Shown here: positions 44,560-52,876 of the stretch, piece after piece
Layout: each line of letters starts with the position of its first letter
Numbering within the stretch: position 1 is the first letter of the stretch
Assembly (NCBI RefSeq): GCF_900177425.1
Contig: NZ_LT840184.1
Coordinates: 4,592,690 to 4,656,689 of the forward strand
Direction of reading: 5' to 3'
From: Paenibacillus uliginis N3/975
Lineage (GTDB): Bacteria; Bacillota; Bacilli; Paenibacillales; Paenibacillaceae
Length of the DNA stretch: 64,000 bases
Made by a program: the position numbers and the translations under genes
Notes under the pieces: generated by a model
The model's input: only the letters and a program-made list of their open reading frames with translations
Told to the model about the DNA's origin: nothing
Database searches by the model: none

Positions 44560-44979
44560 TTAAATGTAGAACATGTAATTGTCCGCAGCGGACTGTTCCT
44601 GGTAGTTGATCAGATTATCAAGGGTAGTGGAATCAAGCACCTCAGCGATGCTATCGCGGATTCGCAGCCATAGATCGCGTTTGGCCGGATCATCTTCTTC
44701 CGTGAAATCTACAGGAGAAATCGGACCCTCCAGTACACGTATCACATCACCCGCTGTAATACTAACAGGCTCGCGAGATAGAATATATCCGCCATAGGCA
44801 CCACGAATACTCTTTACCAAGCCCGCATTACGAAGCGGAGCAATTAACTGCTCCAAATAATGCTCGGACAATTGATTTTTCTCAGCTATGCTTTTAAGGG
44901 AAGTCGGCCCTTCGCCAAATCTGGCAGCCAGCTCCATCATAATCGTTAATCCGTACCTTCCTTTAGTTGAAATCTTCAA
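44560..44979 (-). CDS. cymR: CymR, Rrf2-family repressor of cysteine metabolism
   Basis: Rrf2 regulator of 139 aa that in Bacillales forms a complex with cysteine synthase and represses sulfur-uptake genes. The N-terminal winged helix carries STKGRYGLTIMMELA, LSEHYLEQLIAPLRNAGLV and RGAYGGYIL. No iron-sulfur cysteines are present, as expected for CymR. The TTG at 44979 is 7 nt from GAGAGG and gives the usual MKISTKGRYG start; the GTG three codons upstream is part of the ribosome site. Its last 14 bp are the attachment site of the element. Confidence 0.9.
   Translation of the reverse strand: MKISTKGRYGLTIMMELAARFGEGPTSLKSIAEKNQLSEHYLEQLIAPLRNAGLVKSIRGAYGGYILSREPVSITAGDVIRVLEGPISPVDFTEEDDPAKRDLWLRIRDSIAEVLDSTTLDNLINYQEQSAADNYMFYI
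44561..44574 (-). repeat. att repeat at the cymR side of the element
   Basis: ATGTTCTACATTTA on the minus strand, encoding the last four cymR codons (MFYI) and the first two bases of its stop; in this copy the stop is TAA. Confidence 0.82.
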
Positions 44980-45260
44980 AGGTGACACCTCTCTCGAAAT
45001 TAGTATATATGATATTTCTCATCTGTTTTGTTGGTTTGAGGCGGAAAATGGGCTGTAATTTTACGTTATGTCATATAATCTCTCTATTCCGATCAATCCC
45101 CTGTGCATATGGTAACATAAGCACAGCCCCTATGGGTAATAATCCATGGTTATTTTTTAAAAATGTTCTCCTTAGGTGGACAAAACCGGGCGTGTGAAGT
45201 AAGCCTGGTTGTGATAAAATACGTCCATGGGCACAATTCAATACGAAAATGGTGATAACG

Positions 45261-46370
45261 ATGTCAAAAGATAAACAAAACACCCGTATCGTTGTCGGCA
45301 TGTCCGGGGGAGTCGATTCCTCCGTAACAGCACTGCTGCTGAAACAGCAGGGTTATGAAGTGATCGGCATCTTTATGAAAAACTGGGACGACACCGATGA
45401 ACTCGGCTACTGCACGGCCGAAGCGGACGCGGAAGATGTCCGCCGTGTATGTGAGCAACTCGATATCCCTTACTATACCGTCAATTTTGAAAAGGAATAC
45501 TTTGATAAAGTATTTTCCTATTTTCTTGATGAATATAAGGCCGGTAGAACACCGAATCCGGATGTCATGTGCAACCGGGAAATTAAATTCGGTGAATTCT
45601 TAAACAAAGCTATGGATCTAGGGGCCGATTATGTTGCCACAGGACACTATGCACGTGTTGTTGAGGAAGACGGGAAATTCCATCTCCTTCGCGGAGTAGA
45701 TAACAACAAAGACCAAACTTATTTCCTGAATGCACTGAATCAGGAGCAGCTATCCAAAGCGATGTTTCCGATCGGCCATCTGCCTAAGCCGGAAGTACGC
45801 CGTCTCGCTGAGGAAGCCGGTCTTTATACCGCCAAGAAGAAGGACAGCACCGGCGTTTGCTTTATCGGCGAGCGTAATTTCAAAGAATTCCTAGGCCACT
45901 ATCTACCGGCACAGGGCGGAGATATGGTGGATGTTGTTACGGGTGAAGTCAAAGGCCGTCACGACGGCTTAATGTATTATACCCTGGGACAGCGCCAAGG
46001 ACTCGGCATTGGTGGTTCAGGTTCCGGTGAGCCATGGTTTGTTGCCGATAAAGATTTGAAATCCAATGTACTGTATGTTGTACAAGGAGATCATCCGAGT
46101 CTGTATTCCACTGGCTTAATCGCTTCCGGAATCAACTGGATTGCGGGTAAGGAAGCTATGCCCAATGATTCCTTCACCTGCGTAGCGAAATTCCGCTACC
46201 GTCAACCGGATCAGCAGGTTACCGTAACTCCAAGAGAAGACGGAACACTTCATGTAGCTTTCCATCAACCACAAAAAGCCATTACACCCGGACAAGCCGT
46301 TGTGTTTTATCAAGGTGAGGAATGCCTTGGCGGCGGAACGATCGAATATGCAGAGAAAGTACCCTATTAA
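45261..46370 (+). CDS. mnmA: tRNA-specific 2-thiouridylase MnmA
   Basis: Makes 2-thiouridine at tRNA position 34 using sulfur supplied by the cysteine desulfurase. 369 aa. The PP-loop is GMSGGVDSSV; catalytic cysteines appear in NPDVMCNREIKF and STGVCFIGERNF; the C-terminal beta-barrel ends GGGTIEYAEK. The ATG at 45261 follows TGGTGAT; an ATG four codons earlier is less likely. It is divergent from cymR, unlike B. subtilis where it follows yrvO. Confidence 0.95.
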   Translation: MSKDKQNTRIVVGMSGGVDSSVTALLLKQQGYEVIGIFMKNWDDTDELGYCTAEADAEDVRRVCEQLDIPYYTVNFEKEYFDKVFSYFLDEYKAGRTPNPDVMCNREIKFGEFLNKAMDLGADYVATGHYARVVEEDGKFHLLRGVDNNKDQTYFLNALNQEQLSKAMFPIGHLPKPEVRRLAEEAGLYTAKKKDSTGVCFIGERNFKEFLGHYLPAQGGDMVDVVTGEVKGRHDGLMYYTLGQRQGLGIGGSGSGEPWFVADKDLKSNVLYVVQGDHPSLYSTGLIASGINWIAGKEAMPNDSFTCVAKFRYRQPDQQVTVTPREDGTLHVAFHQPQKAITPGQAVVFYQGEECLGGGTIEYAEKVPY

Positions 46371-47129
46371 GCGTAAACGGCTTTGCCGTTATTGACAGGC
46401 AAAATGCAAGAAACGTTCAGCTATTGCTGGCCGGTCTCGGCGTAATTGTTTGCTCGCTCGGTTTTGGGGCGGCCATATTGATGTCCTACAGCTAAGCCCA
46501 GCTTATGTCGCTGCGCACCTGCTACAATTGGCAGAACGCTGGCGCGCGTCTTATAGCGACAAGTCTGAAGGAAAAAAATGCCTTTATCAAGACGCAATAA
46601 CGTTAACATGGATGGCGGTTGTTTCCTTGGGTATACCAAGAAAACAACCGCTATTTTTTTGCTGACCGAAAAAAATACGCAAAATTGGCACCAAACGGCA
46701 GTGAAAAGTATGGTTTTGGCAGTTGTAAATATGAAACCAAATGGAGCCATAACGTCGGTAGGAGAAATTTTCATCCGCAAAATTCTGCTGACGAATTCCG
46801 TTTCGTCCGGGGCATGCGGGCTGCAGTTGTTGTTCTTTCCCGGGTATGTCGCCAAATGGACTGGATTGGACAGTAGAACCGGCTTGGTCGAAACTGGGGT
46901 TTTCCTGCTCGTATTCGTCGCATTTCTCGTTTGAACCGCATTCAGGAGCATTGTTTCTCCTGCAGCCGTGCTTGTCAACTCAAAACCGAGGCATGCCGGG
47001 AACGCCAACGAAAGATAAGCGAATCGCTCACCTGTCCCGACTATTGACTGTGGCTGACTCTGGGGTTCTAGCAACTGTAGATATTCATGACTTAAACCAC
47101 GAATGCGCTCATTGAAATAAGCTCTTAAT
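46371..47129. other. gene-remnant region between mnmA and the group II intron fragment
   Basis: No intact gene is recognised. Plus-strand fragments include a hydrophobic stretch near 46440-46490 (LLLAGLGVIVCSLGFGAAIL) and one near 46670-46810 (KYGFGSCKYETKWSHNVG) that look like pieces of coding sequence. A 250-codon minus-strand frame (46421-47173) overlaps intron RNA and a terminator and has an unnatural composition. The strongest element is the terminator at 46614-46660. Confidence 0.4.
46614..46660 (+). terminator. strong terminator, plus strand
   Basis: GCGGTTGTTT-CCTTGG / CCAAG-AAAACAACCGC hairpin followed by seven T (46654-46660). It would stop transcription from mnmA or a lost gene. 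Confidence 0.8.
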
Positions 47130-47324
47130 TTATAATCGTAAATTTTAGAAAAATCCGAGTAACCCTGCCTCAAACCCAGTTCGTATACTTTGGCCCGTGC
47201 ATTTGCATCCGGCTTCCTTCAGATTCCGCCTCACGACGGACACCCTTGCCCTTAGCTACGGTAGGCGCTCGCCAGCCCCCTTTCGGGACTTTCACCCTAA
47301 AGATGACGCCCATGCTGGGCGTAC
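47130..47324 (-). ncRNA. 5' fragment of a group II intron (domain I)
   Basis: Starting at GTACGCCCAGC (47324) the minus strand shows GGGTGAAAGTCCCGAA, ACCGTAGCTAAGGGCAAGGG, GTCCGTCGTGAGGCGGAATC and GAAGGAAGCCGG, the conserved domain I sequence of bacterial group II introns. No reverse transcriptase and no domain V are found downstream, so it is truncated. It begins directly after the terminator hairpin and T-run at 47329-47361, the preferred target of class C introns. The 3' limit is uncertain. Confidence 0.7.
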
Positions 47325-47328
47325 ATTG

Positions 47329-47361
47329 AAAAAGCTCACGTGCAATAATGACACGTGAGCT
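47329..47361 (-). terminator. terminator after the vWA gene
   Basis: AGCTCACGTG / CACGTGAGCT hairpin followed by TTTTT on the minus strand, 37 bp past the vWA gene stop. The group II intron fragment begins right behind it. Confidence 0.82.
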
Positions 47362-47397
47362 GTGGCTGTAGATTCACCGGGTCTACTTGATGAATTA

Positions 47398-48495
47398 TCA
47401 TAAATATCGAGAAATGATGCGAACTAATTTCGAAGGCAGCTCATTTAGATTGGTAATATCCAGAAATCTCTCACCTCCATAGATCTGACTAATGACATCT
47501 TTGTCTTGACCGATGGCTGCTGCCAGAAATTTTATACCTTTTCTTTCGTATTCGGCTATCGTCTGCTGCATGTCTTGAATGGCAAGACTTCCGGTATAGT
47601 CTTCCATGGCTTTGGGCTGACCGTCGCTTATGCTCATTAACAGCTTGGTTTGTTTCGGGGAAGCAGCTAACCGTTCTGCCATAATTCTTAGAACCATTCC
47701 ATCCCGATTATTGCTTCTAGCCCGAATTCCCATCAGCCTGAACCGATCACGGAAATCCGTTTTGTCATAATCGGCATAAGCGAAGATGGACATCTGTTCC
47801 AATCGGGAAACATCAGCAGTATCCCCATAGATTAGAATCGGAATATTGCATATTTGGCAAAATTCATAGACCGCGATGACTGCACGCTTAGCCGCTTCCA
47901 ACCTTCCGAAACCAGCCATCGATGCTGATTCATCCACCCTTAAACCGACCACAAGACCAGGGGATTCCGTCGGGGGACGTTTCTTGGCAAAATACCTGAA
48001 ATCACGGTAGGCCACACTGTCTGCCTGAAATTTAGAACCATAGTAATGGTTCCTGGCAAATTCCGCGGTTACCTCATGCTGTAACAGCGGCAGCGTTTTT
48101 CTGGCTATTTCGCGTACGACGGGCATAAGCTCCCTACTCAGACTCAAATATTCCTCCTGATGGTTCGGATCGTATTCAGGACGATGAACGATCAGCTTAA
48201 CAGCCTGATGAATAGAATCGGACACGATTTCCCTAGAGACCTTATTCAGCTTTTTGCGGAAGTCCCTTTCCTTTTGCTTCTCCTCCTCCGACATGGGTTC
48301 CAGATTGGCGATATGATACCTCGGTGATCCGTTCTCGCCCGAATCCGTACTCTCCATATCCGCGTAATCATCTGAATGGATGGATGTGCTGTCGTCGCTT
48401 TCAGCGGACTTTTTTAACAGGGTACCATCTTCCTCAGCTTGCTTATCATGAATCGAATCCATGTCTATACTACTTTCCCCTGTTGTGATCTCCAC
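47398..48495 (-). CDS. von Willebrand factor A (vWA) domain protein of a MoxR cassette
   Basis: 365 aa. Residues 1-80 are acidic and Ser-rich; a helical region (about 80-175) precedes the vWA domain (about 180-365). The MIDAS metal site is DESAS (188-192) with a second acidic loop at SISDGQP (D291). The layout resembles CobT/NorD-like vWA partners of MoxR AAA ATPases. It follows the ATPase gene by 5 bp, so they are cotranscribed. Expected role: metal-dependent protein binding, driving remodelling of a client by the ATPase; the client is unknown. Confidence 0.8.
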   Translation of the reverse strand: MEITTGESSIDMDSIHDKQAEEDGTLLKKSAESDDSTSIHSDDYADMESTDSGENGSPRYHIANLEPMSEEEKQKERDFRKKLNKVSREIVSDSIHQAVKLIVHRPEYDPNHQEEYLSLSRELMPVVREIARKTLPLLQHEVTAEFARNHYYGSKFQADSVAYRDFRYFAKKRPPTESPGLVVGLRVDESASMAGFGRLEAAKRAVIAVYEFCQICNIPILIYGDTADVSRLEQMSIFAYADYDKTDFRDRFRLMGIRARSNNRDGMVLRIMAERLAASPKQTKLLMSISDGQPKAMEDYTGSLAIQDMQQTIAEYERKGIKFLAAAIGQDKDVISQIYGGERFLDITNLNELPSKLVRIISRYL

Positions 48496-48500
48496 TGCAT

Positions 48501-49616
48501 CTAAATTTCGTTTTTTTTTAATTCAACCGGGACTTCATCTAAAATTTCTAACAAACCTTGGTCTTTAAACGCATCTTCCAGCAGTTTGATTTCTTCCGAA
48601 TCGGTTGTTATCTTGTAGATCACTTTATGATAAAGGGATTCTCTTGCAGAAGCCCCCTGAGCAACGGCATCCGCCCAATAGAAATAGGAACGCATACCGG
48701 CCACACCTTTAATGGCATTTGCCCGGGCTGTTTGGTCCAATAGAATAATGATGTTTGCCAGAACGTCCAGCATTTCATCATTTCCGTAGCCGATTTTGGC
48801 CATTGCGCGCTCAATCATAATCTCCTTAGTCGGCAGATCCATCTTCTCCGTATGCTGAACCCTGTCACGCAGCGCCTCGTTAAGCGGTCGAGAACCCGCA
48901 TAATTGCGGTTTGCCGTAATTACCGCTATAAAGTCCGGATGCCTGTGCACGATTTCCGTTGGAAGATTAAGACTGCCATCCAGCTCCAATGCAGAATTCA
49001 GTGCCATCAATACGGCAGCATCTCGAATCACGTTTGGTTCCTGAATTTCCAGCAGATAGCCTTTTTGAAAGGCCCTGACGATCTCGGAAGCGTAAAAACG
49101 ATACTCAACAGCTTCATCCTGGGCGTTATCCGCAGCCAGTTTCAATAATTGTTTCATCTTTGCGGAAGCCATTTCCTGTGTAATCCCCAACGCTTCCATT
49201 AATATCGCAGTCGAGCTTTGAAAGCCATCACTCTCGTATAATGCTTTCAGGGCAGCTTGGTCTGCAGACTCCATATTCTTCATTCGATCAGGTGAAATAA
49301 CCGGTAAAATGGCTCCGATGATATCCGATTTATCCATATCAGCAAAACAGGTCACTTTCGTATAGGGCAGCCTGAAGTTAGCAGACATGGCTTTGGCCAG
49401 TTGTGTTTTTCCGGAGCCGGCATCTCCCTCTAATAGGATATTGGCAATTTTCAATTCGCCGCGCTCCCAATTACGCTTGATTTCATTACAAATTCGCCGT
49501 TCTTCCTCGCTCACTTTATGCGTTAATGGCTTTTTCCAGACGAGATCTCTTTCATCATCAGTCAATTTTCTCGCAGGAGACAATACATATTGTTCATGGT
49601 CATTCAGGTCTTTCAT
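48501..49616 (-). CDS. MoxR-type AAA+ ATPase
   Basis: 371 aa. Walker A is GDAGSGKT (64-71). The Walker B region reads YLLEIQEPN near 187-195, with Glu in place of the usual Asp-Glu pair start. Sensor 1 is VITANRNYAGSRPLNEALRDR, and a lid domain follows. A helical insertion (about 110-175) splits the core. It belongs to the MoxR/CbbQ clade that works with vWA proteins. Second gene of the DUF6530-MoxR-vWA operon. Confidence 0.85.
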   Translation of the reverse strand: MKDLNDHEQYVLSPARKLTDDERDLVWKKPLTHKVSEEERRICNEIKRNWERGELKIANILLEGDAGSGKTQLAKAMSANFRLPYTKVTCFADMDKSDIIGAILPVISPDRMKNMESADQAALKALYESDGFQSSTAILMEALGITQEMASAKMKQLLKLAADNAQDEAVEYRFYASEIVRAFQKGYLLEIQEPNVIRDAAVLMALNSALELDGSLNLPTEIVHRHPDFIAVITANRNYAGSRPLNEALRDRVQHTEKMDLPTKEIMIERAMAKIGYGNDEMLDVLANIIILLDQTARANAIKGVAGMRSYFYWADAVAQGASARESLYHKVIYKITTDSEEIKLLEDAFKDQGLLEILDEVPVELKKNEI

Positions 49617-49695
49617 GACCTCTCACCTCCAAACTCTGTCAACACAGTAGCAGGAGAATCGCTCCATCTCCCCGTTGACGGCTTCGTATCTTTCA

Positions 49696-50175
49696 TTAAT
49701 ATCCCATTTCTTTTAATGTTCTTGATAATGTTCGCAGACGCTCTCCAATCATCTCACCGTTATCGCTCAATGCTTCGTTGAACTGCTTGATATCCTCATT
49801 AATCTCATTATTATCCGTACAAACGGCCACCGTCATGGCATTCCCTTGCAGTCCAATCCGGTCGAGCACAGGATTCTGCGGATCATATAAATGTTCGTAT
49901 CTATAGGCCTCAGTAAAATGCGTCAAAGCACTGCAAAAGAGAATGGACAAATCCAGAATTCGATGGATAGGTATCTCTTCCGATTGTCCGGACCCTTGTT
50001 CCTCTGTGTTTCTCCATATTTTGGCGGCAACATTAGCCATACCTTCCCCGTTCCACTGGGTCAATCCCAAAGATAGAGCTTTTACATCTGTGTTGTTAGC
50101 GAATCGCCCATCCACATCCCCATAGTTTTCCGAAATAATAACAGGTTTATGATTCGTAGAAGCAGGTATTTTCAT
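49696..50175 (-). CDS. DUF6530-like protein heading the MoxR-vWA cassette
   Basis: 159 aa, cytoplasmic. It begins MKIPASTNHKPVIISENYG and contains ALSLGLTQWN, IHRILDLSILFCSALTHFTE and a helical C terminus. I recall DUF6530 for proteins of this pattern, next to MoxR and vWA genes; a profile search is needed. No catalytic motif is evident. AGAGGAG lies upstream of the ATG at 50175; the ATG six codons earlier precedes that site. It is the first gene after the dyad promoter at 50231-50286. Confidence 0.7.
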   Translation of the reverse strand: MKIPASTNHKPVIISENYGDVDGRFANNTDVKALSLGLTQWNGEGMANVAAKIWRNTEEQGSGQSEEIPIHRILDLSILFCSALTHFTEAYRYEHLYDPQNPVLDRIGLQGNAMTVAVCTDNNEINEDIKQFNEALSDNGEMIGERLRTLSRTLKEMGY

Positions 50176-50230
50176 AGTTTCTCCTCTTTTCATTTATTGA
50201 ATCCAAAACAACACTTCGACGAAAATAACA

Positions 50231-50286
50231 AACAAAATAAATATTTGTCTATTTATATTATAGACCAATATTTATTTTGTTGTAAA
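50231..50286 (-). promoter_or_regulatory. promoter embedded in a 51-nt near-perfect dyad
   Basis: Two 22-bp arms (50231-50252 and 50260-50281) are complementary except for one position, with a 7-nt loop; the sequence is nearly all A/T. On the minus strand TATAAT (50257-50262) lies in the loop and TTTACA or TTACAA (50280-50286) is the -35 with an 18- or 17-bp spacer. The dyad therefore covers the whole promoter of the DUF6530-MoxR-vWA operon. Confidence 0.65.
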
Positions 50287-50395
50287 TAGTTACGTCGTGG
50301 AAAGTGCTCCGTCCTACAAACGTATTCGAAAAAAACGCACAAGGTTGTTTGAATTTTGTAGACTAGCTGTAGTTGGTAACTTGATTAAAATCAAT

Positions 50396-50434
50396 AAAAA
50401 AAGAAGTATTTCCATGTTAAGGAGATACTTCTTT
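50396..50434 (-). terminator. terminator after the 21-codon gene
   Basis: AAAGAAGTATCTCC / GGAAATACTTCTTT hairpin, then TTTTTTT on the minus strand. Confidence 0.78.
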
Positions 50435-50473
50435 AAATTAATTAAAACAATTTAGCCCTTTGATAAGCGGAGC

Positions 50474-50539
50474 TTACACACCCACAATGAAAGCAATCCC
50501 TTTTGGTGTTTTACTCGTTGGTGATTCGGTTAATGCCAT
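50474..50539 (-). CDS. 21-aa peptide
   Basis: MALTESPTSKTPKGIAFIVG plus a final V. AAAGG lies about 9 nt before the ATG, the gene follows the 50545 stop by 5 bp, and a clear terminator ends the unit. The hydrophilic front and hydrophobic tail could suit a signalling peptide or a short leader, but no family is recognised. Confidence 0.4.
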   Translation of the reverse strand: MALTESPTSKTPKGIAFIVGV

Positions 50540-50544
50540 ATCCA

Positions 50545-50775
50545 TCAACCTTTCTTATTTTTATGTTTTAGGAACTTTCTAAAATCAGATGTATATCCGG
50601 AAACGTTTTGAAATCCCCCGGTTATTGGCCCAGACAAAGATAGGGAAAAGGCGCCACCCGTTTGAAGAAAAACCCCTGTAATCGTAACTTGTCCATTAAG
50701 TAGCAAGGTTGCTGTGATGAGATCGAGACTCCGGAGTACAGAGCTCCATTTATTCTTATTAGTTCGTCTGTTCAA
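50545..50775 (-). CDS. small protein of unknown function, start uncertain
   Basis: 76 codons: a basic N terminus (MNRRTNKNKW), a hydrophobic/Gly-rich middle (ATLLLNGQVTITGVFLQTGG and SLSLSGPITGGF) and a basic tail (KFLKHKNKKG). The open frame starts with TTG; the strong GGAGGAGG site instead points to an ATG (MLIEQTN) in another frame, one base out of register. A one-base frameshift at the N terminus is therefore possible. It shares a transcript with the 21-aa peptide. Confidence 0.4.
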   Translation of the reverse strand: MNRRTNKNKWSSVLRSLDLITATLLLNGQVTITGVFLQTGGAFSLSLSGPITGGFQNVSGYTSDFRKFLKHKNKKG

Positions 50776-51163
50776 TCAGCATCACAGCCTCCTCCTGTAT
50801 GGTACAAAGAGTTAGTTGGTTTATGTTATGCAAAAACTATGAATCATGTTCTAGACTAAAAAACTAGCGAAAATAACTATATGAGGTCCCATTGGAACGC
50901 ACCTTATTTCACAAGTGTAAATGCGCTTATTCCAACACCAACATCGAAGCTGGAGAAAAACGTTGCATTTTTTTTTGCGCATCAAATTGATGTTGACATG
51001 GATATCCTCCGTAAACGCGTCAAACGCAGGCTGTAGATGGTTCTCGCTCTCCGGCGTAGTTACGGGGCCGGGATATCGTTGTCGGAAGATTGACCCTGGT
51101 TTCAGAAGGCAGCCGATTCAATTCATCGACTGCCTCTAGTATTTACTGATTCTCAGCTATAAA
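50776..51163. other. 388-bp region with decayed coding fragments
   Basis: No intact gene. On the minus strand fragments such as EAVDELNRLPSETRVNLP and QPAFDAFTEDIHVNINL occur in different frames, as in a frameshifted remnant. A hairpin at 51107-51134 (AGGCAGTCGAT / ATCGGCTGCCT) lies 28 bp past the ABC transporter stop but has no T-run. Confidence 0.35.
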
Positions 51164-52876
51164 TTAATGAAATTGTGCAGCATGCAGTCTGGCGAAGATC
51201 CCGTCCTGATTGATTAATTCTTGATGGTTGCCTTCTTCTGCGATGCCTTCGTTCGTTACGACATAGATACGATCCGCTTTCTTAATCGTAGATAAACGAT
51301 GGGCGATAATGATTGTCGTCCGATTTACTGCTAATTCAGACAACGCCTCCTGAATGATCATCTCCGTCTCGGTATCCAGCGCAGAAGTGGCTTCATCCAG
51401 GATCAAGATCGTCGGATTCTTTAAGAACGTTCTGGCGATGGAAATCCTTTGTTTCTGTCCACCAGATAGCTTCAACCCTCTCTCACCGATCTGAGTATCG
51501 AGTCCATCCGGCAGTTGCCTGATCATCTCGGTTAAGTTGGCTTTATGCGCAGCTTCCAGGATTTCTTCTTCAGTCGCGCTTAGCTTGCCATAAGCAATAT
51601 TCTCCCTTAACGTACCCGTAAATAAGAAAACATCCTGCTGTACGATTCCGATCTGTGCACGCAAAGATTCTTTGGTCATCTCGCGCACATCGATCCCGTC
51701 TATAGTAAGGCTTCCCCCAGTTACGTCATAGAATCTCGGAATCAGCTGCGAGATCGTGGTTTTTCCAGCCCCGGAAGGTCCGACGAAGGCTACGGTTTCC
51801 CCTGCATTTACTTCGAAAGATATGGAATCCAGCACGTTCTGTTTATCATTGTAAGCGAAGCTGACGTTATCGAACCGGATATCGCCCCGCAGGGAGGATA
51901 CAGCCTTGGCGTTTTTGGCATTTTGCACATCCGGCTCGAGGTCCATCATTTCCGTGAACCGTTTGAAGCCGGCCATTCCTTTCGGATACATCTCCATCAG
52001 CGCCGCGATCTTATCGACGGGCTTAAAGAGAATGTTGACGTATAAGATGAAGGCGACCAGTTCCCCATTCGTAAGCGTTCCTTGGTATACCATCCATGCG
52101 CCATAGATCAATACGAGCAACGTTATTAAACGCGTGAGAATGTAGACGCCTGACAAACTGAATGACATGACCTTGTAACCTTGAAGCTTGGCCGATCTGA
52201 ACTTAAGATTGTTTTTGGTGAACAGTGAAACCTCGTGCTTTTCGTTCGTAAAAGATTGCACAACTCGAACACCAGATACGCTGTCTTCCACGCGTGCGTT
52301 AACTTCCGCCACTTCCGCATACATTCTCTTCCAAGCTTTATTCATCCTCATATTCGTGAACAGAATCAATATTAACAGGAACGGGAAGATGAAGATTGAG
52401 ATCAGAGCCAATTGAACATTAATTTGCAGCATGATGAAGAAGGTACCAAAGAATGTCATAATGGCAATGAATAAATCCTCCGGACCATGATGCGCCAATT
52501 CGCCGATATCCATCAGGTCGTTCGTAATCCGGCTCATCAGATGCCCTGTCTTGCGATCGTTATAGAACTTGAAGGATTGACGCTGATACTGCTGAAATAG
52601 CTCTTGTCTCATATCGGTCTCGATATTAAGGCCAAGCTTGTGCCCCCAATAATTGACGATATACTGCATGAACGAGCTTAGTATGTAAAAGAGCAGCAGA
52701 CTGATACTGACCGTTATGATCATCGACCAATTCCCGGTGGGTAAAAGCTTATCGATAAAAGATTGAACAGCTACGGGAAACGCCAATTCCAGGATCGCGA
52801 CGAAGACGGCGCAAGTAAAATCAATAATAAATAACCTTCGATGCGGACGATAATACGAGAAAAACCTTCTAAGCAT
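51164..52876 (-). CDS. ABC exporter, fused permease and ATPase
   Basis: Half-size MsbA/Sav1866-type exporter of 570 aa. Six membrane helices (about 15-300) are followed by the nucleotide-binding domain: Walker A GPSGAGKTT, Q-loop IVQQDVFLF, signature LSGGQKQR, Walker B ILILDEATSALD, H-loop IIAHRLST. It probably works as a homodimer. Its promoter is overlapped by a Fur box (53012-53032), so it should be induced by iron limitation; an iron-related or siderophore-related substrate is possible but unproven. Confidence 0.92.
   Translation of the reverse strand: MLRRFFSYYRPHRRLFIIDFTCAVFVAILELAFPVAVQSFIDKLLPTGNWSMIITVSISLLLFYILSSFMQYIVNYWGHKLGLNIETDMRQELFQQYQRQSFKFYNDRKTGHLMSRITNDLMDIGELAHHGPEDLFIAIMTFFGTFFIMLQINVQLALISIFIFPFLLILILFTNMRMNKAWKRMYAEVAEVNARVEDSVSGVRVVQSFTNEKHEVSLFTKNNLKFRSAKLQGYKVMSFSLSGVYILTRLITLLVLIYGAWMVYQGTLTNGELVAFILYVNILFKPVDKIAALMEMYPKGMAGFKRFTEMMDLEPDVQNAKNAKAVSSLRGDIRFDNVSFAYNDKQNVLDSISFEVNAGETVAFVGPSGAGKTTISQLIPRFYDVTGGSLTIDGIDVREMTKESLRAQIGIVQQDVFLFTGTLRENIAYGKLSATEEEILEAAHKANLTEMIRQLPDGLDTQIGERGLKLSGGQKQRISIARTFLKNPTILILDEATSALDTETEMIIQEALSELAVNRTTIIIAHRLSTIKKADRIYVVTNEGIAEEGNHQELINQDGIFARLHAAQFH

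Larger units (their letters stand above)
39456..44574. mobile_element. integrated element at the 3' end of cymR (decayed)
   Basis: Bounded by the 14-bp direct repeat at 39456-39469 and 44561-44574. The right copy is the cymR 3' end; the left copy is the junction that would join cymR to yrvO if the element were removed. A tyrosine recombinase gene lies next to the right end but is truncated and lacks a catalytic Arg. Arm-like repeats sit inside both ends. Cargo: WYL-like and winged-helix proteins, a membrane protein, a secreted protein, an HTH repressor, tiny membrane peptides and a large unknown membrane-anchored protein. About 5.1 kb. Confidence 0.8.

Noticed and set aside
46421..47173. 250-codon minus-strand open frame
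   Set aside because: It covers intron RNA sequence and a strong terminator, has an unnatural composition and matches no family pattern. Considered a chance frame.
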